NCBI RefSeq assembly: GCF_008704855.1
Contig: NZ_CP023691.1
Span: forward strand, 4,526,001 to 4,590,000
DNA from: Streptomyces platensis
GTDB taxonomy: Bacteria; Actinomycetota; Actinomycetes; Streptomycetales; Streptomycetaceae
Direction: 5' to 3'
DNA length: 64,000 bases
Shown here: positions 32,756 through 42,225 of the stretch, in pieces
Layout of the letters: every line of letters starts with the position of its first letter
Numbering within the stretch: the stretch's first letter is position 1
Made by a program: the position numbers and the translations under genes
The notes under the pieces: generated by a model
What the model saw: only the letters and a program-made list of their open reading frames with translations
Told to the model about the DNA's origin: nothing
The model's database searches: none

Positions 32756-35088
32756 GAGCCGATCTTCACGTTCTTGATCTCGGTCACCTGGTCGATGTCA
32801 GAGGTGCGGACGACCAGCGACAGCCGCCACTTCCCGGGGACCGGCAGCTGGATCCCGCCGGCGCGCCACTGGCCCTTGCCGGTGTGCCGGGTGGTGACCG
32901 ACAGCGGGCCGAGCTTCTTGGCCTTCTGCGTGAAGGAGACCTTCACCTCGGGGACGTCCCTGACCTTGCCTGAGGGGTCGGTGATCCGCAGCTGAAGCGT
33001 ATTGGCGCGGCCGCTGCTGCCGGGGGCGAGGCGGACGCGCGCGGTGCCCTTGCCGTCCGGGCCACCGGTGTCGAACGGGATGGTCAGCGTCTGCGGCCGC
33101 CCGGCCTCGGCGGACTGCCCGCCCGAGGTGGCCTTGACCGCCGCTTCGGTACGGGCCGGCTCGGTGGCCGTCAGCACCGTGGTGACCACGAGCACGACGA
33201 CCGCGACCGCCGCCTCGGCCAGCACGGACCGGCGCAGCCCCAGCCGCTCGGGGTCGGCGTCACGCTGCCGCTTGGTCCGGGCCGTACGCACCGCGGCCTG
33301 CTGCCGGGCGAGTTGGGCGGCGCGGGCGGGGTCGGGGGCGTCGTCGCCGGCCGACGGGCCGTCGTCGGCAGCGGGGGTGTCGTGGGGGGCCGATGTGCCG
33401 TGGTCGGAGGTGGGGGTGGAACCGCTCTTCGGAGCCGGTCCGCTCTTCGGAGCCGGGCGCGCGATGGCAGCGGCGGCTGTGGTGGCCGTGGTGGCAGCGG
33501 TGGCCGAGGCCCCGACGGTCGCCTTCTCCGCTTCCCGCTCTTCCTCCTCTTCCTCCTCTTCCTGCTCCTCCTCCGCTTCCCGCTCTTCCTGCCCGGCAGC
33601 CTTCGCGGCGTCCTGCTCCGTTTCCCGCCTGGCTTCCTGTTCGGCGTCCTTCGCCGCCCGGAGTTCCGCCGCCGCTACCTCTCCCGCCGGTGCCTCCGCC
33701 AGCCGCGCCGTCCACTGTCGTGACAGCCAGGCGATCCCGACGAGCACCACGACCAGCGCCACCTTGATCAGCAGCAGCCGCCCGTAGGCGGTGTCGGTCA
33801 GTGCGCGCCAGGTGCCGACCTGTCGCCAGGACTGGTAGAGGCCGGTGGCCACCAGCACCACTACGGAGCCGAACGCGATCCGGGAGAAGCGGCGGACGGC
33901 GGCCCGTTCGACGGGCGGGCCCCAGTACAGGGACACCACCAGCGCCGCCAGCCCGCCGAGCCAGGCCGCGACCGCCAGCAGATGCAGCACATCGACCGGC
34001 ATCGCCACGGCGGGCTGAAGCCCGGTCGAGGCGTGTTCGGCCATCGCCCAGGTCGCGGCGAGCCCGGTGGCGACGATCACGCCGCCGAAGCCGAGACCGA
34101 AGGTGAGGTCCTTGCGCCGCCTGGCCTCCTCGGCGGTATCCGCCGCGCCGGCCTCCTCGGCCGCATCCTCCGCATCCGCCGCACCGCGCTCGTCAGCCTC
34201 CCCTCGCTGACCGCGCTCAGCCACCTCCCCCGGCTCCCCCGTCTCCTCCGGCTCGTCCGCCTCCGCCGGCTGATGCGCCCGCGCAAACGCCCCGAAGAGC
34301 ACCGCCACGAACAGCGCCGCGGCGGCGAGCAGCAGCAGCCGGGAGACCAGCGCCGCGCCCGGCTTGGTGAGCAGGACCTGCTGGAGGCCGCCGAGGTCGA
34401 AGACATCGGCGAGATCACCGGAGCCCGTGTACGGGGTGCGCAGCAGCAGCATCACGACGGTGGTGCCGGTCAGCAGCGCCCAGCCGTACACCACCAGCCG
34501 CTGTACGGACCGTACGAGGGCCGCGGCGGGACGGCAGGCCACCACGAAGGCGGCGCCGCCGGCCAGCAGCACGAACCCGGCGTAGGCCAGATAGCGGGCG
34601 ATGCCGTAGAGCGCGCCCACCAGGCCGCCGCCGGCTTCCTGTTGGGGAACCGGGGCGCTGGTCTTGGAGGGCGCGCCGACGGAGAAGGTGAAGGCACCGG
34701 ACACCGGGTGGCTGTCGGCGGAGACCGCCTGCCAGGCGACGGTGTACGTACCGTCGCGCAGCCCGGACGGCAGCCCCGCGCCGTATTTGACGACGCGGTC
34801 GCTGCTCAGATTCCGCAGCTTCCCGTCGTCCACCCGCTTGCCCTGCGGGTCCAGCACCCGGATCGAGTCGTCGCCCATCGCGACGCCCTCGGAGAAGGTG
34901 AGCGTCACCTGCTCGGGGGCGCGGTCCGCCACCGAGCCCTGCGCGGGGGTGCTGCCGGTCAGCGCGGCATGCGCCGAGGCCGGTGCGGCACCGCCGAGCC
35001 CGCCGAGCAGCGCGCCGGCCAGCGCGAGCGCGACGACCAGCAGGCGCAGCACGGCGGACCGTCGCGGCCGAAGCCCGGTGGTGACCAT
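32752..35088 (-). CDS. CopC/CopD copper-resistance fusion (YcnJ-like)
   Basis: 778 residues. A signal peptide (to about residue 39) precedes a CopC domain starting with the copper-binding HAALTGSTPAQGS (mature N-terminal His40). A CopD-type region of about eight membrane helices follows (about 160-450), then a C-terminal membrane helix and a beta-rich extracytoplasmic YtkA-like domain (about 640-775). Two charged low-complexity insertions interrupt it: a Glu-rich loop near 270-315 and a poly-Glu/Ala/Pro region near 475-600. It probably binds copper outside and imports it. It lies between ecuC and dtpA in the copper cluster. Confidence 0.88.
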   Translation of the reverse strand: MVTTGLRPRRSAVLRLLVVALALAGALLGGLGGAAPASAHAALTGSTPAQGSVADRAPEQVTLTFSEGVAMGDDSIRVLDPQGKRVDDGKLRNLSSDRVVKYGAGLPSGLRDGTYTVAWQAVSADSHPVSGAFTFSVGAPSKTSAPVPQQEAGGGLVGALYGIARYLAYAGFVLLAGGAAFVVACRPAAALVRSVQRLVVYGWALLTGTTVVMLLLRTPYTGSGDLADVFDLGGLQQVLLTKPGAALVSRLLLLAAAALFVAVLFGAFARAHQPAEADEPEETGEPGEVAERGQRGEADERGAADAEDAAEEAGAADTAEEARRRKDLTFGLGFGGVIVATGLAATWAMAEHASTGLQPAVAMPVDVLHLLAVAAWLGGLAALVVSLYWGPPVERAAVRRFSRIAFGSVVVLVATGLYQSWRQVGTWRALTDTAYGRLLLIKVALVVVLVGIAWLSRQWTARLAEAPAGEVAAAELRAAKDAEQEARRETEQDAAKAAGQEEREAEEEQEEEEEEEEREAEKATVGASATAATTATTAAAAIARPAPKSGPAPKSGSTPTSDHGTSAPHDTPAADDGPSAGDDAPDPARAAQLARQQAAVRTARTKRQRDADPERLGLRRSVLAEAAVAVVVLVVTTVLTATEPARTEAAVKATSGGQSAEAGRPQTLTIPFDTGGPDGKGTARVRLAPGSSGRANTLQLRITDPSGKVRDVPEVKVSFTQKAKKLGPLSVTTRHTGKGQWRAGGIQLPVPGKWRLSLVVRTSDIDQVTEIKNVKIGS

Positions 35089-35212
35089 AGTGATCGCTCC
35101 CCTTACTCCCGTTGTCGCGGCCGGCCGGTGCGGTGCTCCCGGCCGCGGCTGGTTTCTCCGGACCTGTGTGTTCTCCGACTAGTGGCTGGCTAGTGGTTGG
35201 CTGGTGGTTCGG

Positions 35213-35659
35213 TCAGTGCTTCGGCTGGTAGTCGGCGGCCTTGACCGGGACGGCCACCCGGATCGGATCGGCGTGGGCGAAGTGCAGCCGGATGGTGACG
35301 ACGTCGTCCTTGGTCGGCTTGCTCTTCAGCCCCATGAACATCAGGTGGTTGCCGCCGTGGCCGAGCTGGAGGGTGCCGTTGGCCGGGATGGGCAGGGATT
35401 CGACCCGCTCCATCTTGGTGCCCACGGTTTTGTGGATCGAGATGTCCTTGGCCAGGTTGCTGGTGACCGAGGTGAGCTTGTCGGCGGTGTCGCCGTTGTT
35501 CTTGACGGTGAAGTACGCGCCGGCCATCTGCTGGCTGACCGGCTGCGGCATGTACGCGTCGGCGACTTCGAGCTTCGGGGCGCTGTCCCCGCCGCAGCCC
35601 GCCAGCGCGAGGCCGGTCGTGAGGGTGAGGGCGGCGGCGAGGGTGCTGCGGCGGTTCAC
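35213..35659 (-). CDS. ecuC: Extracytoplasmic copper chaperone, PCu(A)C family
   Basis: 148 residues. A lipoprotein signal with lipobox LALAGC (Cys22) precedes a DUF461 domain. The copper ligands are in SIHKTVGTKM and in HGGNHLMFMGLK, the His/Met pattern of PCu(A)C. It passes Cu(I) to Sco and cytochrome oxidase or GlxA. The GTG at 35659 overlaps the stop of sco (GTGA), so both are translated together. Confidence 0.92.
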   Translation of the reverse strand: MNRRSTLAAALTLTTGLALAGCGGDSAPKLEVADAYMPQPVSQQMAGAYFTVKNNGDTADKLTSVTSNLAKDISIHKTVGTKMERVESLPIPANGTLQLGHGGNHLMFMGLKSKPTKDDVVTIRLHFAHADPIRVAVPVKAADYQPKH

Positions 35660-36300
35660 GGGTTCTGCCCCTTGGTGATCTTCGGAAGTGCCTTGGTGTA
35701 GTTGTCGGAGGTGGCGTCCTGCATCCCCATCCAGTGGATCTTGTCGTCCTTGGGGGAGGTCAGCAGCACCTGCGCGCCATGGGTGGAGACGACATCGCCG
35801 TTCTTCTTCTTGACCGGCTTCTCGATCCCGATGTTCGCGCTGCGGGCACCGGCCTGGATGGTGTCGAACGTGCCGGTCAGCCCGATGAAGTCCTTGTTGA
35901 TGCCGCCGAGCCACTTCTTGAGGGCGGCCGGGGTGTCGCGCTCCGGGTCGGAGGTGACGAAGACGACCCGCAGGTCCTTCTGTTCGGCCTTGGGCAGCTG
36001 CTTCACCGCGACCGCGATGTTGGCCATCGTCAGCGGGCAGACGTCCGGGCAGTTGGTGTAGCCGAAGTAGATCAGGGTCGGGTGGCCCTTGGTCTTCTCC
36101 AGCAGGTCGTACTTGGCGCCGTGGGTGTCGGTCAGCACCAGGTCCGGCTTCGCGATCGGGCTGTCGAGCGTGACGATCGGCTTGGCGGAGGTGCCTCCGG
36201 ACACCTCCGCGGCGGGCTTGCCGTCGTCCCCGCCGCAGGCGGTCAGGCTGAGGGCCGCGGCCGCCGTGAGGGCGGACGCGAGCAGGGTCGTTCTACGCAT
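35656..36300 (-). CDS. sco: Sco1/SenC copper chaperone lipoprotein
   Basis: 214 residues. A lipoprotein signal with Cys22 in LTACGG is followed by a thioredoxin fold with CPDVCP (Cys83 and Cys87) and the third ligand His173 in VVSTHGAQ. Sco delivers copper to the CuA site of cytochrome oxidase; in Streptomyces it also serves morphogenesis under low copper. First of the coupled sco-ecuC pair, 84 bp downstream of the YcnI gene. Confidence 0.94.
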   Translation of the reverse strand: MRRTTLLASALTAAAALSLTACGGDDGKPAAEVSGGTSAKPIVTLDSPIAKPDLVLTDTHGAKYDLLEKTKGHPTLIYFGYTNCPDVCPLTMANIAVAVKQLPKAEQKDLRVVFVTSDPERDTPAALKKWLGGINKDFIGLTGTFDTIQAGARSANIGIEKPVKKKNGDVVSTHGAQVLLTSPKDDKIHWMGMQDATSDNYTKALPKITKGQNP

Positions 36301-36384
36301 TGCAGATAAATCCCGTGAGTTGTGTCCCGGGTGTCCGGGAAGGGGCGTCGGGCCGGCGCGCGTCGGGCGCCGGCCCGTCGGTGC

Positions 36385-37167
36385 TCAGGCGCTGCGGCGC
36401 CGGCCGGCGAACACTCCGAAGCCGACTCCGATGATGCCGACGACGATGCCGATGGCACCCAGGACGCGGGCGGTGGTGTCGCCGGCGGGGGCGGTGGCCG
36501 CGGCGTTCTTGAGGTGGTCCTTGCCGCCGCTCTTGTCGTCCGCGCCGGCGGCGCCGTGGCCGTCTTCCTCGGCCGCGGTGAGCTTGAGGACCGGTGCCGG
36601 GTTCTCCGGCTCCGGGGCGCCCTCCTTCGTCGGCTCGATCCAGCGCACGACCTCCTTGTCGTCGTACGTCTGGAGGGCCTTGAAGACGACCTGGTCGGCG
36701 TCCTCGGGCAGCATGCCGACGGAGACCGGGAACTGCTGGAACTGACCGGGCTCGACGCCCTTGTCCTCCGCGGTCCAGGTGATCTTCGAGGGAGCCTCGT
36801 TGATCTTCTCGCCGTGCATCTCGAGCGGCTTGGCCAGCTTGGACTTCTTGACGTCCACCTTCCAGCCGGGCACCGGCTGCGGCATGACCGACGCCAGCGG
36901 GTGGTCGGTCGGCAGCGTGACCTCCAGCTTCACCGTCGACGCGTCGTCCCGCTCATTGGGCACCTTGAAGTTGACGGTCGCATAGCCGCCCTTGGGGGCG
37001 GCGCCCGCGGGCTGCACGCTGACGTGGGCGAAAGCCGGGGCTGCGAGCAGCACCACACTGCCGGCCGCGGCGGCGCCCACGAGCGGCAGCCGCCGGGCGA
37101 GCCGCCGGGTGCGCGACACGTCCGACTGCTGCTGCGGCATCTGCGTCATCTTCGAGATCTTCGACAT
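36385..37167 (-). CDS. YcnI-family (DUF1775) copper-binding membrane protein
   Basis: 260 residues. A signal peptide ends at AFA and the mature protein begins with His (HVSVQPAGAAPKGGYATVNF), the copper-binding N-terminus of YcnI. The DUF1775 domain spans about 48-190, then a Glu/Gly/Asp-rich linker, then a C-terminal membrane helix with an RRRSA tail. It belongs to the copper cluster as a Cu(II)-binding partner of CopC/D. Confidence 0.88.
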   Translation of the reverse strand: MSKISKMTQMPQQQSDVSRTRRLARRLPLVGAAAAGSVVLLAAPAFAHVSVQPAGAAPKGGYATVNFKVPNERDDASTVKLEVTLPTDHPLASVMPQPVPGWKVDVKKSKLAKPLEMHGEKINEAPSKITWTAEDKGVEPGQFQQFPVSVGMLPEDADQVVFKALQTYDDKEVVRWIEPTKEGAPEPENPAPVLKLTAAEEDGHGAAGADDKSGGKDHLKNAAATAPAGDTTARVLGAIGIVVGIIGVGFGVFAGRRRSA

Positions 37168-37279
37168 CGGGAAACACTCCACAGGAAGGAGAAAGGTGGT
37201 GGTGACGGTGTAGCCGGCGCGCTGCGGTGACGGCGCGCGAGCCCGTACCCCGTCCTGTGGGAGCGTGCTTCGCGCGAAG

Positions 37280-38119
37280 TCAGGCCGCGAGGGCCAGGGT
37301 GGGTGGCCCTCGCCTGACGACACTGTGGTGGAGTGCGAGGTCCTTCGGGCCGGGTTTGTCATCCCCGTACGAAACGGGGGCGCGCCGCGCCTCGTCGTGC
37401 GCCGCTCCGAGCCCCGTGAGCAGGGCGCGGACCAGCACGAGCGCCCTGTGCACCGCACCGGCCAGCGTCCGTACGGTCATCTCGTACGCCGCCGGGGCCG
37501 ACAGCCGCACCAGCCGCCACAGCGCGGCCTCGCCCCGCCGCAGCAGCCAGCCGACGGCGAGCGCCGCCAGCAGATGTCCGAGCAGCATGGGCAGCGACGG
37601 CAGCAGACCGTGCACGACCGGGTCGGCGGTGGCCGTGGCCCCGGCCGTCCCGTGCCCCGCCGGTGTGGTCACTCCGGCGGCGGAGGCCGTGTCGAAGCCA
37701 CCCGAGCCGAGCGCCCGGCGCGCCTGCGCACCGTCCAGCCGGCCCGTGCCGAGCCCGCAGGTCAGATGCCGGGCCAGGCTGATCGCGTCCTGGTCCGAGA
37801 GTCCGCCGACACCGGATCCGCTCCGGGCCACGGTGGGCGTCGGCTGCTGCCCCCAGGCGAACAGCGCGTGCAGGGCGAGCTGGCCCAGAGCGAGCGTGAC
37901 AGCGATCCCCGGCAGGGTGCGTTCCCGCCCGGCCAGCGTCGCCGCGACCGCGAACACCGCGACGGCGGCGACGCCCAGCGTCCACAGCGGGACGGTGGCG
38001 CACGAGGCGAGGATGTGCCCGCCCGCGGACAGCGCGACGCAGACCGCGGTGAAAACCGCGGCCCTCAACAGCCGGAGATCGGCGGCTGCGCGCGCTGTGG
38101 AGGCGGGCGGTGGAGTCAT
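37280..38119 (-). CDS. Membrane protein of the copper cluster
   Basis: 279 residues with about four to five membrane segments (about 20-38, 43-62, 70-90, 165-195) and a hydrophilic C-terminus. It contains no His/Met-rich copper motif; one Cys lies in ILASCATV and another in HLTCGLG. It is first in the minus-strand copper cluster and the gap to the YcnI gene is 112 bp, so cotranscription is likely. Function unknown. Confidence 0.72.
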   Translation of the reverse strand: MTPPPASTARAAADLRLLRAAVFTAVCVALSAGGHILASCATVPLWTLGVAAVAVFAVAATLAGRERTLPGIAVTLALGQLALHALFAWGQQPTPTVARSGSGVGGLSDQDAISLARHLTCGLGTGRLDGAQARRALGSGGFDTASAAGVTTPAGHGTAGATATADPVVHGLLPSLPMLLGHLLAALAVGWLLRRGEAALWRLVRLSAPAAYEMTVRTLAGAVHRALVLVRALLTGLGAAHDEARRAPVSYGDDKPGPKDLALHHSVVRRGPPTLALAA

Positions 38120-38365
38120 GGCCGCGCCATCATCCCACTGGTCTCGCGGATCTCCGACGGCAGGTCGGAGTCAAGGGGCGCCCCGCGGGGCGTCCGAGGA
38201 GGCAGCCAGGGCGCGTGACGGCGCACGGGCAGCGCGGCACCTACACCGATGCGCTCACTCTTCGCATCCGCCGAATGAGCGGTATCACGTCCCGGACATG
38301 CTTACGGACCTTGCGGCGCGGCAATAGGTATCGATATGTCGAGCCGCGGCCAGGAGGCTGGAGCG

Positions 38366-38863
38366 ATGAGCATCTGGTGGTCACTCCATTTGCGGCGCGA
38401 GGCTGCGAGCGTGCCGCTGGCCCGTCGCCTGCTGCTGGGCACGATGGAGACCGCGGGCGTGGACCCGGACATCTGTTACGACCTGTCGGTGGCCCTCTCC
38501 GAAGCCTGCGCGAACGCCGTGGAGCACGGGGGCGACACCACCGAGGACTACCGCGTCACCGCCTTCATCGACGGCGACACCTGCCGCATCGAAGTCACCG
38601 ACTCGGGCCCCGGCTTCCACCCCCGCGCCGCACCCCCCGCGCCGCCCCATACGGCCACGGACCGCCCCCTCCCCCCGGCGGCCCCCGTGCCCACCCCCGC
38701 GCAGGCTCCCGAGTTTGCCGAGGACGGCCGGGGGCTCTTTCTGATCGAGGCCCTCACCGATCACGTCCGCTACCGCAACCGCGCGGGCCGCCCCGGCGCG
38801 GTGGTCAGCTTCGACAAGATCCTCAAGTGGCGGGAGGGCGCGGCGCTCCCGATGGCGTCGTGA
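38366..38863 (+). CDS. ATP-binding anti-sigma-factor-like protein (HATPase_c)
   Basis: 165 residues. A GHKL ATPase domain with N box SEACANAVEHG and G boxes in VTDSGPGF and DGRGLFLIEAL, interrupted by a Pro-rich insertion (about 92-118). Such RsbW/SpoIIAB-like proteins bind and inhibit sigma factors or phosphorylate anti-sigma antagonists; Streptomyces has dozens. The ATG at 38366 has AGGAGG 9 nt upstream; an in-frame ATG is at 38336. The partner is unknown. Confidence 0.82.
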   Translation: MSIWWSLHLRREAASVPLARRLLLGTMETAGVDPDICYDLSVALSEACANAVEHGGDTTEDYRVTAFIDGDTCRIEVTDSGPGFHPRAAPPAPPHTATDRPLPPAAPVPTPAQAPEFAEDGRGLFLIEALTDHVRYRNRAGRPGAVVSFDKILKWREGAALPMAS

Positions 38864-38889
38864 TCACCGGCCCTGATGACCGGACGTGA

Positions 38890-39633
38890 TCACCGCCCCT
38901 GGTCTCCGACCCTGACCGCGATCCCATCGAGCACGCAGTCGAGCCCCGTCTCGAACTGCCAGGCCGCGTCGTCCTTGCGCCTGGCCCCGAGGGCGTAGCG
39001 CCGGTAGGTCGGGTAGCGGCCGGTTTCCATCAGGTAGGTCATCTGCGGGGCGAGTGCGCGGCGCGACTCGTCGCCGCTGGCCCAGCCGTTGTCCTCCATG
39101 TACTGGCGCAGCGCCACCTCGGACTGCGTCGCGCCGTGCACATAGGCGTTGACCGCGCGGAAGGCGGCCATCATCGTGTCGGTGTCCATGCCGTGGCCGT
39201 CGAGCGCGGCCAGCTGGCGTTCCGCGGCCGCCATCCGGTTCGGTGTCAGGACGAAGTGCGGTGCGGGCAGTTGGGCCAGCCAGGGGTGCCGCAGCATCAT
39301 GGCGCGGCTGCCCAGCGCGTAGCCGCGCAGGACGTCACGCCAGCCGGTCACCTCGTCGGGGACGGTGAGTTCGGTCATGACCTGGTCGACCATCAGCGCC
39401 CACAGGTCGTCCTTGCCCGCGACATGGCGGTAGGCGGCCATCGGGGCGACGCCCAGCTCGGTGGCGAGGCGGCGCATCGTGACGGCGGCGAAGCCCTCGG
39501 CGTCGGCCACCCGCACGGCCACGGCGGCGATCTTCTGCGGCGTCAGTGCGGCGCGGGGAGCCGCGGTGGGGCGCTCCAGGCGCTCCCACAGTACGGGCGC
39601 CTCCGCACCGCTGCTCTTCTTCCGGGCTGCCAT
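38890..39633 (-). CDS. TetR-family regulator
   Basis: 247 residues. N-terminal HTH (about 28-75; FAAVTMRRLATELGVAPMAAYRHVAGKDDL) and a helical TetR_C-type ligand domain. The ATG at 39633 follows GAGGAG; an in-frame ATG 63 bp upstream lies inside the operator. It is divergent from an FMN reductase and a DHA2 exporter, with a concentric palindrome between them, so it probably represses both sides and responds to an exported or quinone-like compound. Confidence 0.88.
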   Translation of the reverse strand: MAARKKSSGAEAPVLWERLERPTAAPRAALTPQKIAAVAVRVADAEGFAAVTMRRLATELGVAPMAAYRHVAGKDDLWALMVDQVMTELTVPDEVTGWRDVLRGYALGSRAMMLRHPWLAQLPAPHFVLTPNRMAAAERQLAALDGHGMDTDTMMAAFRAVNAYVHGATQSEVALRQYMEDNGWASGDESRRALAPQMTYLMETGRYPTYRRYALGARRKDDAAWQFETGLDCVLDGIAVRVGDQGR

Positions 39634-39661
39634 GCGTGAGCTCCTCTCCGGCCGACTGTTC

Positions 39662-39734
39662 GTGTACAGCGTATCCCCAGTAGACGGCGTACACACCGAC
39701 GTGTACGTTGTACGCGTCTGGATACGTCGTACAC
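39662..39734. promoter_or_regulatory. Concentric-palindrome operator between tetR and FMN reductase
   Basis: Inner inverted repeat CGTACAC (39688-39694) and GTGTACG (39701-39707). Outer arms GTGTACAGCGTATCC (39662-39676) and GGATACGTCGTACAC (39720-39734) match at 13 of 15 positions. Both pairs share a centre near 39698. It fills the 114-bp divergent spacer, the expected site for a TetR repressor. Confidence 0.7.
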
Positions 39735-39747
39735 ATCAGGGGGTTCC

Positions 39748-40338
39748 ATGAGCAAGCAGCAGCTCCGCGTCGCGGTGGTCGTCGGCAGCACCCGGGACGG
39801 CCGCTTCGCGCCCGTCGTCACCCAATGGATCAAGGGCCACCTCGACCAGCGCGATGACATGGGTGTCGACGTCGTCGACCTGGGTGAGACCCCGCTGCCC
39901 ACCGTCTTCCCGGCGTTCGGGCAGCCGCCGGCGCCCGGCACCGGGGAGGCCCTCGCCGCGGTCTCACCGCGCCTGGCGGCGGCCGACGCCTTCGTGTTCG
40001 TCACGCCGGAGTACAACCACAGCTTCCCGGCGTCCCTGAAGAACGCCATCGACTGGCACAACGAGCAGTGGCACGCCAAGCCGGTCGGCTTCGTCTCCTA
40101 CGGCGGCATCTCGGGCGGCCTGCGCGCGGTCGAGCAACTCCGGCTGGTCATGGCCGAGTTGCACGCGACAACTATCCGCAACACGGTCAGCCTGCAGCAC
40201 GCCTGGGGCCTGTTCGACGAGGAGCACACGATGAAGGACCCGGAGTGCGACGCCGCGGCCAAGGCGATGCTGGACCAGCTCGCCTGGTGGGCCCAGGCGC
40301 TTCGGGATGCCAGGACCGTCCGTCCGTACGCCGCCTGA
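39748..40338 (+). CDS. NADPH-dependent FMN reductase
   Basis: 196 residues, flavodoxin-like. VVVGSTRDGRFAP is the FMN phosphate loop, TPEYNHSFPASLKNAIDW is the family hallmark, and YGGISGG follows. It reduces FMN, quinones, azo compounds or chromate with NAD(P)H. The ATG is 13 bp past the palindrome. Followed 27 bp later by a DHA2 exporter; together with the TetR gene it looks like a detoxification module. Confidence 0.92.
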   Translation: MSKQQLRVAVVVGSTRDGRFAPVVTQWIKGHLDQRDDMGVDVVDLGETPLPTVFPAFGQPPAPGTGEALAAVSPRLAAADAFVFVTPEYNHSFPASLKNAIDWHNEQWHAKPVGFVSYGGISGGLRAVEQLRLVMAELHATTIRNTVSLQHAWGLFDEEHTMKDPECDAAAKAMLDQLAWWAQALRDARTVRPYAA

Positions 40339-40365
40339 CGCCCCGCCGAAAGCCTGGGAGAAGTC

Positions 40366-41925
40366 ATGAATCAGCGGACGGAAGCAGCCGTGACCGGGGC
40401 CGCGGAGCCCGGTATCCACCACCCGCCGGACCCGGCGCCGCCCTCGCGTCTCGCCATCCTGGGGCTGCTGCTCGGCATCATCCTGGCGACCCTCGACGGC
40501 ACGGTCGTCGGCACCGCACTGCCGGTCATCGTCGGTGACCTGGGCGGCATCAGCCACCTCTCCTGGGTGGTGACGGCCTACCTGCTCACCACCGCCGTCG
40601 CCACCCCGATCTGGGGCAAGCTCGGCGACCTCTACGGCCGCAAGGGCAGCTATCTGGCCTCGATCGCGCTCTTCCTCGTCAGCTCGGTGCTCTGCGGCCT
40701 CGCCCAGGACATGGGGCAGTTGATCGCGTTCCGCGCGCTTCAAGGGCTCGGCGCCGGCGGCCTCTTCGTGGGCGCGCTCGCCCTGCTCGGGACGCTCCTG
40801 CCGCCCGCGCAGGCGGGGCGCTCGCAGTCGATGATCGGAGTGCTGCTGCCGATGGCCATGATCGGTGGCCCGCTGCTCGGCGGCTTCCTCACCGACCAGC
40901 TGGACTGGCGCTGGGTCTTCTACGTCAACGTGCCCGTCGGCGCCGCCGCACTCCTGATCGTCGGGCACCGCATCCGGCTGCCCGCCGTGCGCACCAGGGC
41001 CCGCATCGACTACAGGGGCGCCGCACTCCTGACCACCGGCATCCTGGCGCTCACCCTGATCGGGACCCTGGGCGGCACGGCGTACGGCTGGGCCTCACCG
41101 CAGATCGCGGGGCTCGCCGCGCTCTCGGTGGCCGCACTCGGCTGGTTCGTCCGTGTGGAGCGGCGGGCGCCCGAACCCCTCATCCCGCCGCGGCTGTTCC
41201 GCGACCGCAACTTCACCCTCGCCCAGGTGCTGAGCTTCCTGGTGGGCGCGGCGATGCTGGCCGCGGCGAGCTATCTGCCGCAGTACATGCAGTTCGTACG
41301 GGGCGTGTCGTCGACGGAGAGCGGGCTGCTGCTGCTCCCGCTGATGCTCGGCATGATGGGCGCGCAGCTGTTCATCGGGCGGGCGGTCGGCAACGGCGGC
41401 GGGTACCGCGGGTACCCGCTCGCGGGCGGCGCGGTCGCCACGGCGGGTGCCCTGGCTCTGCTCATGGTCGGCGCGGACACGCCCACGGCCGTGACCTCCG
41501 CGCTGACGCTCGTCCTCGGTGTGGGCCTCGGCTGCCTGATGCAGCCCTCGATGCTCCTCACGATGAACAGCGCGGAACCCCGCGACATGGGCGCGGCCAG
41601 CGGCACCACCACGCTCCTGCGCACCATCGGCGGCTCGCTCGGTGTCGCGGTGCTCGGCTCCGTCTACACCAGCCGCATGACCGCCACCCTCACGGACCGG
41701 CTCGGCCGGACCGGCGAACGCCTCGCCGGCGGCCGCGACCTGACGCCCGCGGTGCTGCGCGCCCTGCCCGAGCCGGTACGGGACGCCGTCCGGGCCGGGG
41801 TCACCGGCGGCCTGCACGGCGTCATGCTCGGCACCGCCGCGCTGTGCGCCGTCACCTTCGCGGCCGCCTGCCTGATCCGCGAGGTACCGCTGCGGACGAC
41901 TTCGGGGGCGGCGGCGGACCAGTGA
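40366..41925 (+). CDS. MFS transporter, DHA2 family
   Basis: 519 residues with 14 predicted membrane helices. Motif D1-like LATLDGTVVGTALPVI in helix 1, motif A GKLGDLYGRKGSYL, and motif C around MIGGPLLGGFLTDQLDWRWVF. Exports drugs or toxic metabolites by proton antiport. Second gene of the TetR-controlled unit. It has GGGAG upstream of its ATG. Confidence 0.92.
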   Translation: MNQRTEAAVTGAAEPGIHHPPDPAPPSRLAILGLLLGIILATLDGTVVGTALPVIVGDLGGISHLSWVVTAYLLTTAVATPIWGKLGDLYGRKGSYLASIALFLVSSVLCGLAQDMGQLIAFRALQGLGAGGLFVGALALLGTLLPPAQAGRSQSMIGVLLPMAMIGGPLLGGFLTDQLDWRWVFYVNVPVGAAALLIVGHRIRLPAVRTRARIDYRGAALLTTGILALTLIGTLGGTAYGWASPQIAGLAALSVAALGWFVRVERRAPEPLIPPRLFRDRNFTLAQVLSFLVGAAMLAAASYLPQYMQFVRGVSSTESGLLLLPLMLGMMGAQLFIGRAVGNGGGYRGYPLAGGAVATAGALALLMVGADTPTAVTSALTLVLGVGLGCLMQPSMLLTMNSAEPRDMGAASGTTTLLRTIGGSLGVAVLGSVYTSRMTATLTDRLGRTGERLAGGRDLTPAVLRALPEPVRDAVRAGVTGGLHGVMLGTAALCAVTFAAACLIREVPLRTTSGAAADQ

Positions 41926-42150
41926 CATGGTGCGCAGGACAGGCCTCAGGACGGGTCCACGAAGTCCCCTCGCCCGCTTGGCGGTCGGGGCGCGTGAGTA
42001 CCGGGACGTGATGTGTCAAACTGGGCGAACGTCGGCAGTGGGGTAACTGGCCGGAAATCACCTATCGGGGACGATGGGCAGCGCGGTCTCGCGGTGGGAG
42101 GACCTCCCCCGCGGCGTCCCCTGTCCCTGCGAGACCAGCGCGCACCATCA
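41926..42150. other. Spacer upstream of the second tetR
   Basis: With the operator and leader the gap 41926-42225 is 300 bp. No coding sequence or clear terminator hairpin is seen. Confidence 0.4.
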
Positions 42151-42174
42151 TTAACGCGAAGTTGCTCGCGTTAA
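42151..42174. promoter_or_regulatory. Perfect TTAACGCG inverted repeat (TetR operator candidate)
   Basis: TTAACGCG (42151-42158) and CGCGTTAA (42167-42174) with an 8-bp spacer, 51 bp before the GTG of the TetR gene and next to a TTGGAC (42181-42186) promoter-like word. It suggests autoregulation. Confidence 0.65.
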
Positions 42175-42225
42175 CTCGTCTTGGACAATACTTGGCGTGA
42201 ACCCGCACTGCAATACGGAGCCGCC

